Part shown: positions 51,267 to 62,596 of the stretch, piece by piece
How the letters are laid out: each line of letters begins with the position of its first letter
How positions within the stretch are numbered: the first letter of the stretch is position 1
Assembly (NCBI RefSeq): GCF_001746295.1
Contig: NZ_MJAH01000001.1
Location: 865,945 to 929,944 of the forward strand
From: Streptomyces sp. LUP47B
Lineage (GTDB): Bacteria; Actinomycetota; Actinomycetes; Streptomycetales; Streptomycetaceae
Length of the DNA stretch: 64,000 bases
Reading direction: 5' to 3'
Notes under the pieces: model-generated
The model's database searches: none
Seen by the model: only the letters and a program-made list of their open reading frames with translations
What the model was told of the DNA's origin: nothing
Translations under genes and position numbers: made by a program

Positions 51267-52292
51267 ATGGACACGATCGATACGAGCGACACGAGCGGAC
51301 ACCTCGAGGAGGCCCTGGACCGCGTCCACGCGTCGGGGCCGGAGCGAGAGGGCTGGCTGACCAACCACGCCCCCATGGTGGTCGAGGCGCTCGCCGCGCA
51401 CGGACAGGCCGGCTCGGTGCACCGGTGGCTGGACCTCTACCGGGACAAGCTGGAGGACTTCCCCGACCGCACCGCCCCCGTCACGGACGACAACTGGCCC
51501 TCGGCGCTGGGCGATCCGCGCCGGATCGCGGACTGGACCGACTATTTCTCCCGCACCCTCGCCGAGCGCCCCTGGAAGGACGTGCTCGCCGAGTGGTGGC
51601 CGCGCCTGCTGCCGGGCCTGTACGGCGGTGCCACGCACACGGTCATCCGCGTCGGCCACGCCGTCCGTGCGGTTGCGGCCGAGGAGAACGGGCCCCGGCG
51701 CACCGAACTCGCGCACGCGCTGGGCTACTGGGCGGCACGCCACCAGCCCGTGACGGGTCTCGTGGCACTGCCGGGTGCGGCGACCGCCGCGGACGCCCTG
51801 GACGCCGTACCCGCGATCGGGCCGGGGCACGTGGGGTTCCGGAACCGTCTGGCCGCCGTACACCGACTGCCCGTGTGGGCGCAGGAGGTGACCGATCCGG
51901 ACACCGCTAAGGAGCGGCTCACCGAACTCGTCCGCGCCGCGACCCACCGCTACGCCACCCACGGTCACGGCGAGCCGACGATGCTCGTCCACGCGGCCAC
52001 GGCCCCCAACGCCGTGCTGCGGACCCTGGATTCCCTTCCCCGCGACCAGTGGATACCCAGCCTGCACGCGGCCTGGACGGCGTCGGCGGCGGTGACGGCG
52101 ATGTACGCACCCGTGGCACCGGTCGCCTACGCCCCGCCCGCGCACCTGGCGCCCGAAGAGGTCGTGGAACGAGCCCTCGCCCACGGCGACGAGCACGTCA
52201 TCAAACTCACCGACACCGCCCTGGACGTCGGCGACGAACAGGCCCTCGCGGCCGCCCTGCGCTCGGTCGAGCTCAGCGAGCCGCTCGTCTGA
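51267..52292 (+). CDS. Questin oxidase-like (DUF4243) protein
   Basis: A 341-residue protein resembling questin oxidases (DUF4243), which perform Baeyer-Villiger-type oxidation in fungal anthraquinone pathways and are found as unassigned proteins in actinobacteria. Recognisable segments are [55 protein letters not shown] and [17 protein letters not shown]. No cofactor motif is seen, in keeping with this cofactor-free-looking family. An inverted repeat follows the stop. Confidence 0.8.
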   Translation: MDTIDTSDTSGHLEEALDRVHASGPEREGWLTNHAPMVVEALAAHGQAGSVHRWLDLYRDKLEDFPDRTAPVTDDNWPSALGDPRRIADWTDYFSRTLAERPWKDVLAEWWPRLLPGLYGGATHTVIRVGHAVRAVAAEENGPRRTELAHALGYWAARHQPVTGLVALPGAATAADALDAVPAIGPGHVGFRNRLAAVHRLPVWAQEVTDPDTAKERLTELVRAATHRYATHGHGEPTMLVHAATAPNAVLRTLDSLPRDQWIPSLHAAWTASAAVTAMYAPVAPVAYAPPAHLAPEEVVERALAHGDEHVIKLTDTALDVGDEQALAAALRSVELSEPLV

Positions 52293-52314
52293 GGCCCACC
52301 GGGTCTCCGACCAC

Positions 52315-52337
52315 GATCACGCCGGCCGGCGGTGATC
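52315..52337. terminator. Palindromic hairpin after the questin-oxidase-like gene
   Basis: GATCAC (52315-52320) and GTGATC (52332-52337) flank a GC-rich core containing CCGGCCGG, 23 bases past the stop. It is a possible terminator. Confidence 0.45.
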
Positions 52338-52481
52338 CCATGCGGCCGACCCTCGATCGCACCACCGCGGACAGGGACCCCGTGCGGGCAGACCCCGACC
52401 GCGTCCCTCGCCCAACTCACCGCCCGGCCGAGCCCAGGGCCCCCGGCTCCCCTCAGCAACCGGCCCGAACCGCCCCACAGA

Positions 52482-52763
52482 TCAGCCGCCGGAGGCCACC
52501 GCGTCCCCCAGCGGCGTTCGCCCGTACAGCACGTGGTGACCCTGCCGTCGTGAGGCGAGCAGGCCTGCCTCGCGCAGGACCGACAGGTGGCCGGAGACGG
52601 TCGAGGGGGCGAGACCGTGGCGGTGGGCCAGGTCGGTCGTCGAGGCCGGGTTCTCGAGCCCGGCCAGGATCGCCGCGCGCTGCCGCCCCAGTGCCTCCGA
52701 GGGGAGGGCCGCGACCACCTGCACAGGTACTGCTTCGGCCGGATGGACGCCCGCGCCGGGCAA
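52482..52763 (-). pseudogene. 3' fragment of an ArsR-type regulator gene
   Basis: About 93 codons read [18 protein letters not shown] and then [32 protein letters not shown], the C-terminal winged helix of ArsR regulators with an N-terminal DUF5937-like domain of roughly 230 residues. The N-terminal domain is missing, and the frame starts with unrelated sequence from a TTG. It lies between two good genes, so it is probably a deletion remnant rather than a short protein. Confidence 0.7.
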
Positions 52764-52837
52764 AAGATGCGCTACTCCCTACCCGTTGCTCCCTGAGCGT
52801 CAAACACCGAACCTCCGCAAGGTCTATCGTGTCCCGC

Positions 52838-53773
52838 ATGTCCCTCCCGGAACTGATCCGCATCGTCTCCCGTGACTCGCCGATGGCGCTGGCCCAAGTG
52901 GAACGCGTCAGAGGCGAGTTGGCCGCCCTGTACCCCGGTGTGCGCACCGAGGTCGTACCGGTGAGGACGACCGGTGACAAGTGGATGGGCGACCTGTCCA
53001 AGGTCGAGGGCAAGGGCGCGTTCACCAAGGAGGTCGACGCCGCGCTGCTGGCCGGGCAGGCCGATCTCGCGGTGCACTGCGTGAAGGACGTGCCCGCCGA
53101 CCGTCCGCTTCCGGCGGGCACCACGTTCGCGGCGTTCCTGAAGCGGGACGACATCCGCGACGCCCTGATCCATCCGGGCGGCCTCACTCTGGACGAGCTT
53201 CCGGAGGGGACCCGGATCGGTACCTCCTCGGTGCGCCGGGTGGCCCAGCTGGCCGCCACCCACCCGCACCTGGAGTGCGTGCCGTTCCGCGGCAACGCCA
53301 ACCGTCGGCTGGCCAAGCTGGCGGCCGGCGAGGCGGACGCGCTGCTGCTCGCGGTCTCCGGCCTGGAACGCATCGGCCGCGAGGACGTGATCAGCGAGAT
53401 CCTCTCCCCCGACACGATGATGCCGCCGATCGGCGCGGGCATCCTCGCGCTCCAGTGCCGGGAGGGCGACACCGAGCTGATCGACACGGTCAGCGCGCTG
53501 GGCGATCCGGACACGTTCCGGGAGGCGACCGCGGAGCGGATGTTCCTGCACGTCCTGCAGGGCCACTGCAACAGCCCGATCGCGGGGTACGCGCGCGTGG
53601 ACCACAGCGACGAACTGTCGCTGCGCGCCTGTGTGTTCACCCCGGACGGCAAGACACGGCTGAACGCCCACGAGTGGGCGGGGCGACTGGATCCGGCCAC
53701 GCTGGGCACCTCGGTCGCCGTGGCGCTGCTGCGTCAGGGCGCCCGCGAGATCATCGACGGCATTCCCCACTGA
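52838..53773 (+). CDS. hemC: Porphobilinogen deaminase paralogue
   Basis: A 311-residue hydroxymethylbilane synthase. It has the substrate-binding SVRR motif ([11 protein letters not shown]), [11 protein letters not shown], and the cofactor-bearing cysteine C244 in [11 protein letters not shown]; the usual sequence is LEGGCQVP, so the loop is divergent though the cysteine is kept. Earlier VPVRTTGDK and [12 protein letters not shown] are as expected. Streptomyces genomes usually carry hemC in a haem operon; this one stands alone after a truncated regulator, so it is likely a second copy. No HemC neighbours are seen. Confidence 0.88.
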   Translation: MSLPELIRIVSRDSPMALAQVERVRGELAALYPGVRTEVVPVRTTGDKWMGDLSKVEGKGAFTKEVDAALLAGQADLAVHCVKDVPADRPLPAGTTFAAFLKRDDIRDALIHPGGLTLDELPEGTRIGTSSVRRVAQLAATHPHLECVPFRGNANRRLAKLAAGEADALLLAVSGLERIGREDVISEILSPDTMMPPIGAGILALQCREGDTELIDTVSALGDPDTFREATAERMFLHVLQGHCNSPIAGYARVDHSDELSLRACVFTPDGKTRLNAHEWAGRLDPATLGTSVAVALLRQGAREIIDGIPH

Positions 53774-53786
53774 GCCCGGGGACGGC

Positions 53787-54302
53787 TCAGGCCGTGCCCT
53801 CTTCGGCCTGGTCCCGCAGGAAGTTGCTCACCTGGCAGGCCAGGCCCTCGCGGCCCACGCCCGGGTGGGTGGCTCCCTCGTCGAGTCCGATGCCGCCCGC
53901 CCACAGCCGGCGGTCGGCCCACTCGTCGTCGACCCGCAGCTGGATCTGCACGTCGATCTGGCCGAGGCTCGCCTCCGGTCCCGCCGCGAACAGCACGGCG
54001 GTGGCGCGGCGCAGCGGATAGACGTCGAAGCCCTCGATGAACTGCGAGTTGCGCCAGTCGATGAAGGCGCTCTCGCCGTCGGGGCCGATCCGCACGTCGA
54101 TCTGACCGTCCTCGAGATGGACGGTCGGATGCAGGTCGCCACGGTTCTCGACGGTCACACGGACGCTGAAGTACGTGAGCCCTTCGGCGGCGTCGTCTCG
54201 TCCACGCGGCGGCTCGGCCGCCTCCAGACGGTGGACGCGGACACGCAGACCGGCATGCTCGTCGTACTCCTGCCAGTCCCCGACCACGTTCGGCTCGTAC
54301 AC
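53787..54302 (-). CDS. Conserved protein of unknown function
   Basis: A 171-residue soluble protein with no signal peptide. The GTG at 54302 has AGAGG at good spacing and precedes the conserved part (VYEPNVVGDWQEYDEH). The middle is beta-rich (FSVRVTVENRGDLHPTVHL, IDVRIGPDGESAFIDWRN), as in immunoglobulin-like DUF4352-type domains, but I recognise no named family. It converges on hemC with 13 bases between. Confidence 0.7.
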   Translation of the reverse strand: MYEPNVVGDWQEYDEHAGLRVRVHRLEAAEPPRGRDDAAEGLTYFSVRVTVENRGDLHPTVHLEDGQIDVRIGPDGESAFIDWRNSQFIEGFDVYPLRRATAVLFAAGPEASLGQIDVQIQLRVDDEWADRRLWAGGIGLDEGATHPGVGREGLACQVSNFLRDQAEEGTA

Positions 54303-55306
54303 AGTGCACCTCTTCGACCTCAGAGAGCTGCTTCCTATCTGTGTGCTCAATGCACTGTCAAATGAGCGGAATGCGCTGTGGCCAGGGTATTCACCCCCTT
54401 TGATCGCTGATCAAGCCGTGCGCAGGAAGAACTCCGCCGAGCGGCCGGAAGGACCCTTCCACCGGCGTGCCGCACATCACGTTCCGCACGCATGATCAAC
54501 GGGCCAGCCGGCCGAGGAGCGAGGAGGCCGCCGTGATGCCGAGCGCGGCGGCCACGGCCAGCACCCCGAAGTCGAGCGCCAGATGGGCGTGGGTGCCGAG
54601 GAGGAGGCCGCGCAGGGCGTCGACTTCGTAGCTGAGCGGGTTCACCTTGCTCACGGCCTGGAGCCAGCCCGGCATGACGGACAGCGGGTACAGGGCGTTG
54701 GAGCCGAAGAAGAGCGGCATGGTGATGGCCTGCCCGATGCCCATCAGGCGGTCCCTGCTCAGCACGATGCCGGCGATGGTCATCGACAGGCAGGAGAAGA
54801 ACGCCGAGCCGAGGATCACGATCGCCCCGACGCCGAGGAGCTTGAGCGGGTTCCAGGTCAGGGACACCCCGAGGAGGGCGGCGATGACGATGACGACGAC
54901 GGCCTGGATCAGCGACTTCACGCCGGCCGCAAAGGCCTTCCCGGTGGTCAGTGCCGAGCGCGGGGTGGGCGTGACCAGGAGCTTGTTGAGGATGCCCGCG
55001 TCCCGCTCCCAGATGATCTGGATGCCGTAGAAGATCGCGATGAACATCGCGGACTGGGCGATGATGCCGGGCGCCAGATAGTCGATGTAGGGGATGCCCT
55101 GGGTGGGGATCGCCTTGATGCGGGTGAAGGTCTGGCCGAAGATCAGCAGCCACAGGGCGGGCTGGACCGCGCGGGTGTAGAGCTCGGTGCGGTCATGGCC
55201 GAGCTTCTGCAGTTCCACGGCGCACATCGCCACGACCCGGGCGGGCAGCACTCGCCAGCCCGCGCTGGGCTCCGGCGGGCGGAGCAGCAGGCTGATGCCG
55301 CTCGGG

Positions 55307-56124
<818 letters not shown>

Positions 56125-56128
<4 letters not shown>

Positions 56129-56580
56129 GCGTCCTCGGCCTCCTCGTGCAGAGTGACGGCGAGCGCGCGCAGCGCGGGGAGCGCGGCGCGCAGGGCCTCC
56201 TGATCGGCCGCGTCCAACCGGGTGACGTGCCGGCTCATGAGCGCGACCCGCCGCTGCTTCCAGTCGCCGAGGCGGGTCTCGGCCTTCTCGGTGAGCAGCA
56301 GACGGGCGGCGCGCCGGTCGGCGGGGTCGGTCTCACGGACCAGGTGACCCTCCTTGACCAGCTGGTTGACCAGGGTCGAGACGGAGTTCCCGGCGAGATG
56401 CAGCTCCTTGGCGGCGTCGGAGACACCGATGCCGGGCCGCGACTCGACCAGGCGCAGCAGTTCGACCTCGGCGCCGCGCAGCCTCGGCACGGTCAGTCCG
56501 GCGCGCAACCTGCGCCTGAGCAGCCGCTGAACCCCGACGAGTGCGTCGGCCAGCTCTTCCGGGAAGGTCTTGTCGTCCAC
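56125..56580 (-). CDS. MarR-family repressor of the DrrAB-like exporter
   Basis: A 151-residue MarR protein. Helix pair DAAKELHLAGNSVSTLVNQL and GHLVRETDPADRRAARL form the winged helix. The GTG at 56580 is chosen because upstream sequence is the operator; the frame extends to 56637 without family resemblance. A perfect palindrome (56590-56612) lies ten bases before the start, so it probably represses its own operon, which contains the ABC exporter genes after it. Confidence 0.88.
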
Positions 56581-56589
56581 ATCACCGAG

Positions 56590-56612
56590 GTTACCTCTGC
56601 AACAGAGGTAAC
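56590..56612. promoter_or_regulatory. MarR operator
   Basis: GTTACCTCT (56590-56598) and AGAGGTAAC (56604-56612) are a perfect 9-bp inverted repeat with a five-base spacer, ending ten bases before the MarR start, so bound protein would block the promoter. Confidence 0.85.
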
Positions 56613-56658
56613 TCGCCCAAGCGCTGGTCAAGCGCATATCAGATGATTAGCTCTTTTT

Positions 56659-56684
56659 GTTTCATTTCATCCGAGAACGGGAAT
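56659..56684 (+). promoter_or_regulatory. SigB-type promoter of the sigma factor gene
   Basis: GTTT (56659-56662) and GGGAAT (56679-56684) with 16 bases between match the Streptomyces SigB-group promoter (GNNT, 14-16 bp, GGGTA/T). It lies about 140 bases before the sigma factor start, so autoregulation is possible. Confidence 0.5.
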
Positions 56685-56819
56685 CCGCAGATAAGTGCTT
56701 CGGACAGGAGGCACGTCTCCGTGGGAGCCCGCACACCGGGCCCTGGATGTACTTCCTCACGTCCGATTCCGCGCCTCCCACGGTGTCTGTCCATCCAGCA
56801 CCACAGGGAGGTGCGCGGC

Positions 56820-57611
56820 ATGTCGTCCGTCGCCACCAGAAGACAACCTCATCCGCACGACGACGCCCCCGACACCGACAAGGCGTTCGTGCGCCTGGCG
56901 CGGCTGCCCGACGGTCCGGAGCGCAAGGCTCTGCGGGACGAACTGGTCGAGCTCTGGCTGCCCATGGCGGAGCGGATCGCCGTCCGGTTCCGGGGCCGCG
57001 GGGAGTCCCTCGAGGACCTCTACCAGGTGGCCGCGCTCGGACTCGTCAAGGCGGTCGACCATTACGACCCGGGCCGCGGGAGCGCCTTCGAGGCGTACGC
57101 GGTGCCGACCGTGACCGGTGAGATCAAGCGGCACTTCCGCGACCACATGTGGACGCTGCACGTCCCGCGCCGGGTGCAGGACCTGCGCAACCGGGTCCGG
57201 CAGGCGTCGAAGGAGCTCGCACAGACGCCCGGGCGGGAGCCCACCGTGGCCGAGATCGCCGAGCAGGCGCAGTTGACCGAGGACGAGGTACGCACGGGTG
57301 CGGAGGCGCTGGAGTGCTTCTCGGCGCTGTCGCTGGAGGCGGAGATGCCCGGCACCGACGGCTACGCCCTGGGCGACGCCCTCGGCGGTCCCGATCCCGG
57401 CTTCGACGTGGTGATCGACCGGGTGGCCGTCAGGCCCTGCCTGGAGGCCCTGCCGGAGCGCGAGCGGACGATCCTGTACCTGCGCTTCTTCCAGGGCATG
57501 ACACAGAGCGGCATAGCGGAGGAGCTCGGCATCTCGCAGATGCATGTCTCCCGGCTGCTCAGCACATGCTTCGCGCACCTGCGCGAGGAGGTCATGGCCG
57601 ACGCCGAGTGA
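56820..57611 (+). CDS. SigB/SigF/SigG-family RNA polymerase sigma factor
   Basis: A 263-residue sigma-70 group 3 factor. Region 2 reads ELWLPMAERIAVRFRGRG then LVKAVDHYDPGRG, region 3 is about 110-165, and region 4 (about 195-260) has ERERTILYLRFFQGMTQ and GISQMHVSRLLS. SigB/F/G-type factors of Streptomyces act in stress and sporulation. GGGAGG precedes the ATG. No anti-sigma gene lies beside it. It sits upstream of the ANTAR gene and the glycogen genes, as the sigma factor does in the S. coelicolor locus I recall. Confidence 0.93.
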   Translation: MSSVATRRQPHPHDDAPDTDKAFVRLARLPDGPERKALRDELVELWLPMAERIAVRFRGRGESLEDLYQVAALGLVKAVDHYDPGRGSAFEAYAVPTVTGEIKRHFRDHMWTLHVPRRVQDLRNRVRQASKELAQTPGREPTVAEIAEQAQLTEDEVRTGAEALECFSALSLEAEMPGTDGYALGDALGGPDPGFDVVIDRVAVRPCLEALPERERTILYLRFFQGMTQSGIAEELGISQMHVSRLLSTCFAHLREEVMADAE

Positions 57612-57626
57612 ACCCGGAGGACACCG

Positions 57627-57959
57627 TCACTGGGGCGGCGCCCCGGGGATCTGCGTCGGGCCGTAACGGTCGAGGGCGTCCTCCAGCTCGGCCCGGATCT
57701 CCGGCGGGATCTCTCCGGACCGTCCCCAGATGAGGATCAGGTCCGCGACGTTGCGCAGCTTGATGTTCGTGTGCTGGGAGACGTCCTTGAGCACTTCCCA
57801 GCCCTGGTCCGGGGCGACCCTGCCGAGCGCGACGACCATGCCTATGGCCTGGTCCACGACCGCGTGCGAGGCCATCGCTTCCTTGAGCTGGCCGATCTCC
57901 TCCTGCAGGGCGAAGATCCGGTCCGACTCGTCGGCGGGTTCGTTCGGTACGACTGGCAC
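57627..57959 (-). CDS. ANTAR-domain protein
   Basis: A 110-residue protein whose second half is an ANTAR RNA-binding domain (QEEIGQLKEAMASHAVVDQA then IGMVVALGRVAPDQGWEVLK and NIKLRNVADLIL). It has no receiver. ANTAR proteins bind paired hexaloop hairpins and cause antitermination; I found no such pair here. The GTG has AGGA at good spacing. It converges with the sigma factor gene at 15 bases. Confidence 0.85.
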   Translation of the reverse strand: MPVVPNEPADESDRIFALQEEIGQLKEAMASHAVVDQAIGMVVALGRVAPDQGWEVLKDVSQHTNIKLRNVADLILIWGRSGEIPPEIRAELEDALDRYGPTQIPGAPPQ

Positions 57960-58130
57960 TCATCCATCCTGTCACTCGGACAGGCCCGCGCCACCGGGCG
58001 TGAGGCGTACGGGCCACCGTTTCGGCGCTGCCTCCGGGGTACTCGACAGGCGCCCGAAGCGGTTCCGGACGGACACTGGTCGAAGACCGAACCGGTGGCC
58101 GCCGGCCGACGAGAGCAGGACGCGACTGCC

Positions 58131-58934
58131 ATGAACCACGATCCGAGGCATCCCACCGCGACCGCGGATGTCGTCTCCACGCACCATGTGTTCGGCGCCC
58201 CCTGCTGGGTCAGCCTGACCAGCCGCGACCTGCAGGCCACGGAGGCGTTCTACGGGGCCGTGCTCGGGTGGGAGTGGAAGCCCCTGAAGCTCGGCGACCG
58301 CTTCCGGGTCGCGCTGGTGGACGGCACGCCGGTCGCCGGGATCGCGGCGGTGGCGTCGATGTGGCAGATGGCGGTGGCCTGGACCGCGTACTTCGCGGTG
58401 CCCAGCGCGGACGAGGCAGCCGCCCGCGTACAGGAACGCGGCGGCACCCTGGCCGTCGGCCCGCTGTCCTTCCCGCCCGGCCGGGCGGCTCTGCTCTCGG
58501 ACCGCGACGGCGCGACCTTCGGCGTCTGGGAGGGCGAGCTCATCGCCAACTGGGAGGGGTGGCGCCGCGCCCAACCGGCCTTCGTACGGCTGCACACCCG
58601 CGACGCGTTCGACGCCGCGATCTTCTACGGCGAGGTCTTCGACTGGGCGACGGAGCGGCCCGGCTGCTGCGAGGTCCGCTATGAGGCCGGCGAGGTGGTG
58701 CTGCGGAGCAGGGGCGACGTGGTGGCGCGCATCGAGTCGGGGGCGCTGGGCTCGGCCCCCGATCCCGGCATCCGGCCGCACTGGCAGGTCCACTTCGCGG
58801 TCGCGGACGTGGCGGCCTGCGCCAAGGCGGCGGAGATCCACGGCGGCAGCGTGCTCTCGCAGAATGGCGAGGAGGCCGTCCTGCGCGACCCCGACGGCGC
58901 CCAGTTCACGGTGACCTCGAGCCGCGTGCGCTGA
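58131..58934 (+). CDS. VOC-family protein with two glyoxalase-like domains
   Basis: A 267-residue protein composed of two vicinal oxygen chelate domains (about 20-135 and 145-265). It reads CWVSLTSRDLQATEAFYGAVLGW and in the second LHTRDAFDAAIFYGEVFDWA. Such double-domain members bind small molecules or antibiotics and detoxify them, but no catalytic metal triad was traced with certainty. The stop codon is inside the stem-loop of a terminator. Confidence 0.87.
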   Translation: MNHDPRHPTATADVVSTHHVFGAPCWVSLTSRDLQATEAFYGAVLGWEWKPLKLGDRFRVALVDGTPVAGIAAVASMWQMAVAWTAYFAVPSADEAAARVQERGGTLAVGPLSFPPGRAALLSDRDGATFGVWEGELIANWEGWRRAQPAFVRLHTRDAFDAAIFYGEVFDWATERPGCCEVRYEAGEVVLRSRGDVVARIESGALGSAPDPGIRPHWQVHFAVADVAACAKAAEIHGGSVLSQNGEEAVLRDPDGAQFTVTSSRVR

Positions 58935-58954
58935 GGGCGCACGCGGCGCTTTTT
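58921..58954 (+). terminator. Rho-independent terminator after the VOC gene
   Basis: GCCGCGTGCGC (58921-58931) pairs perfectly with GCGCACGCGGC (58937-58947); the loop contains the stop codon and a T-run, TTTTT, follows at 58950-58954. Confidence 0.85.
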
Positions 58955-59339
58955 CAGGCACCCGCGCGGGACGGCCCCTGTCCGGGAGCGTCGTCCAGCT
59001 TTCGCCCGTACGCGGGGCCCGGCAGCCGGAAGTCGCCGGGCTCCCCTTCGCGTACGCCGAGATCTGACGCCCGTCCTTTCAGGCACCCGCGCGGGACGGC
59101 CTCTCCGCCATGTCCAGCAGGGCCGTCCAGCGTTCGCCGTACGCGGGCCCGGCAACCGAAAGTCGCCGGGCTCCCTTTCGTGTACGCCGAGATCTGACGC
59201 CCGTCCTTTCAGGCGCCCGCGCGGGACGGTCCCCTCCGCCATGTCCAGCAGGGCCGTCCAGCGTTCGCCGTACGCGGGGCCCGGCAACCGAAAGTCGCCG
59301 GGCTCCCCTTCGCGTGCGGTGAGGGCTGACGACCGACTT
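58952..59339. repeat. Array of about 130-bp units derived from the 3' end of glgX
   Basis: Units starting with TTTCAGGC begin at 58952, 59077 and 59207, and the fourth start at 59338 is the true glgX end. The spacings are 125, 130 and 131 bp. On the minus strand each reads like GlgX residues [13 protein letters not shown] followed by LLDMAE, jumping then to the last codons and the stop. The stretch 58935-59339 holds no other gene. Confidence 0.92.
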
Positions 59340-61480
<2,141 letters not shown>

Positions 61481-61487
<7 letters not shown>

Positions 61488-61975
61488 CCGCCGTCGACGG
61501 TGGTGGCGGCCAGGACCGCGACCGGCATCTCGCGCGGCACCTGGAGCACCTCCCGCAGGGTGGGCTCGGGGGCCGTCGGCACGAGCGGGACGCGCTCGCC
61601 GGCGCGGGCCCGCTGCGAGAACCAGATGACCTTGCTGCCGGTGTCGGTGGCACAGCAGCCCCAGCCGTCGCTCATCGCGGCGATCCGCTCCAGGCAGGCG
61701 CGCAGATCCAGGTCAGGGCGCAGCTCGCTGTCGTTCTCGGCGACGGCGGTGATGAGGTGCTGGCCGTTCCACCACAGCTCGATTGAGGTGTTCTTGTCCC
61801 TCGCGTGCTCGTCGATGGCCTTGAGCAGCAGTTCGGCACCACCGCAGACGGGCTCGACCAGGGTCTCGAGGTCCCAGAGCCGTAGATGGGCGGCCAGGAT
61901 GCGTCTGACCTGTCCGACCCGTTCCGGGCTGACCTCCACGTCGAGGTGGTAGTAGCAGGGCACTGCGGTCTTCAT
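61481..61975 (-). CDS. RsbW-like GHKL ATP-binding protein, degenerate
   Basis: A 164-residue protein with a GHKL/RsbW-like fold: [19 protein letters not shown], then [11 protein letters not shown] in the place of the N-box, and [18 protein letters not shown] like the later G-box. The invariant asparagine of the N-box is not seen, so ATP binding is doubtful. Related proteins accompany glgE/glgX genes in Streptomyces. The ATG at 61975 has GAGGA at better spacing than the GTG at 61981. It overlaps glgX by seven bases, so both are one transcript. Confidence 0.75.
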
Positions 61976-62067
61976 CGTCACTCCTCACCGGCGAAGCTCC
62001 CGCTCCTCCCGGCCCCCGCGGGACCGGACCCCGAAACACGGAGCGTGAGTGCTGATCGCTTCAGAGT

Positions 62068-62085
62068 CACTCCAGAGTGGGAGTG
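62068..62085. promoter_or_regulatory. Inverted repeat in the divergent glgX/DUF5133 region
   Basis: CACTCC (62068-62073) and GGAGTG (62080-62085) with six bases between, in the 247-bp gap between the divergent starts. It may be an operator for the glycogen genes; the rest of the gap shows nothing I can name. Confidence 0.35.
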
Positions 62086-62222
62086 CTACGCCATTCGTGC
62101 AACACGAGCGATCCATGAGGTGGTTGAAGACCCAACAAGACGCTGAGTCGTTACCCGTGCACCATGAGTGAAGATCTCGCGAGTCCCGCATCTGCTCCCC
62201 GCCCGGAAAGGTGTATGGCGCC

Positions 62223-62522
62223 ATGCTGCTACCGGCCAAAGCCGAAGTCGCCCGGCAACTTCGGCGGTATCGCGCCTGGGAGCGCGTCATGCTGGCCTCC
62301 CCCGCCGACCGCACCGTCCGGGGCACCTTCGAGGACGCGGGCTACACGCTGTGCGTGCTGATGGGCAAGCGCTGCGCGCGTGAGGCGGCCGAGGCCGCCG
62401 AGCGCTATCTGCGCACCAGCGTGGGGGCCTACCTCCATGAGCAGAGCGACCTGCCCCGCACGGGTTCCGTCGCCAGGCGTGGGCCGCCGAGATCCGCGGA
62501 ACGTTCCCCCGCGGGGAGGTAA
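62223..62522 (+). CDS. DUF5133-family small protein
   Basis: A 99-residue protein beginning MLLPAKAEVARQLRRY and continuing WERVMLASPADRTVRGTFE and GYTLCVLMGKRC, a family of small Streptomyces proteins often near maltosyltransferase or stress genes. The C terminus (RRGPPRSAERS) is basic and low-complexity. No enzymatic motif is present. It precedes glgE by 74 bases and probably shares its promoter. Confidence 0.8.
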   Translation: MLLPAKAEVARQLRRYRAWERVMLASPADRTVRGTFEDAGYTLCVLMGKRCAREAAEAAERYLRTSVGAYLHEQSDLPRTGSVARRGPPRSAERSPAGR

Positions 62523-62596
62523 CCCCTTCCGGCGCAGCTTGGATCCCCGGCCGGGCGCAGTCAGCGCCCGGCCTCGAGCACGGCGGAGGCGAGAGC

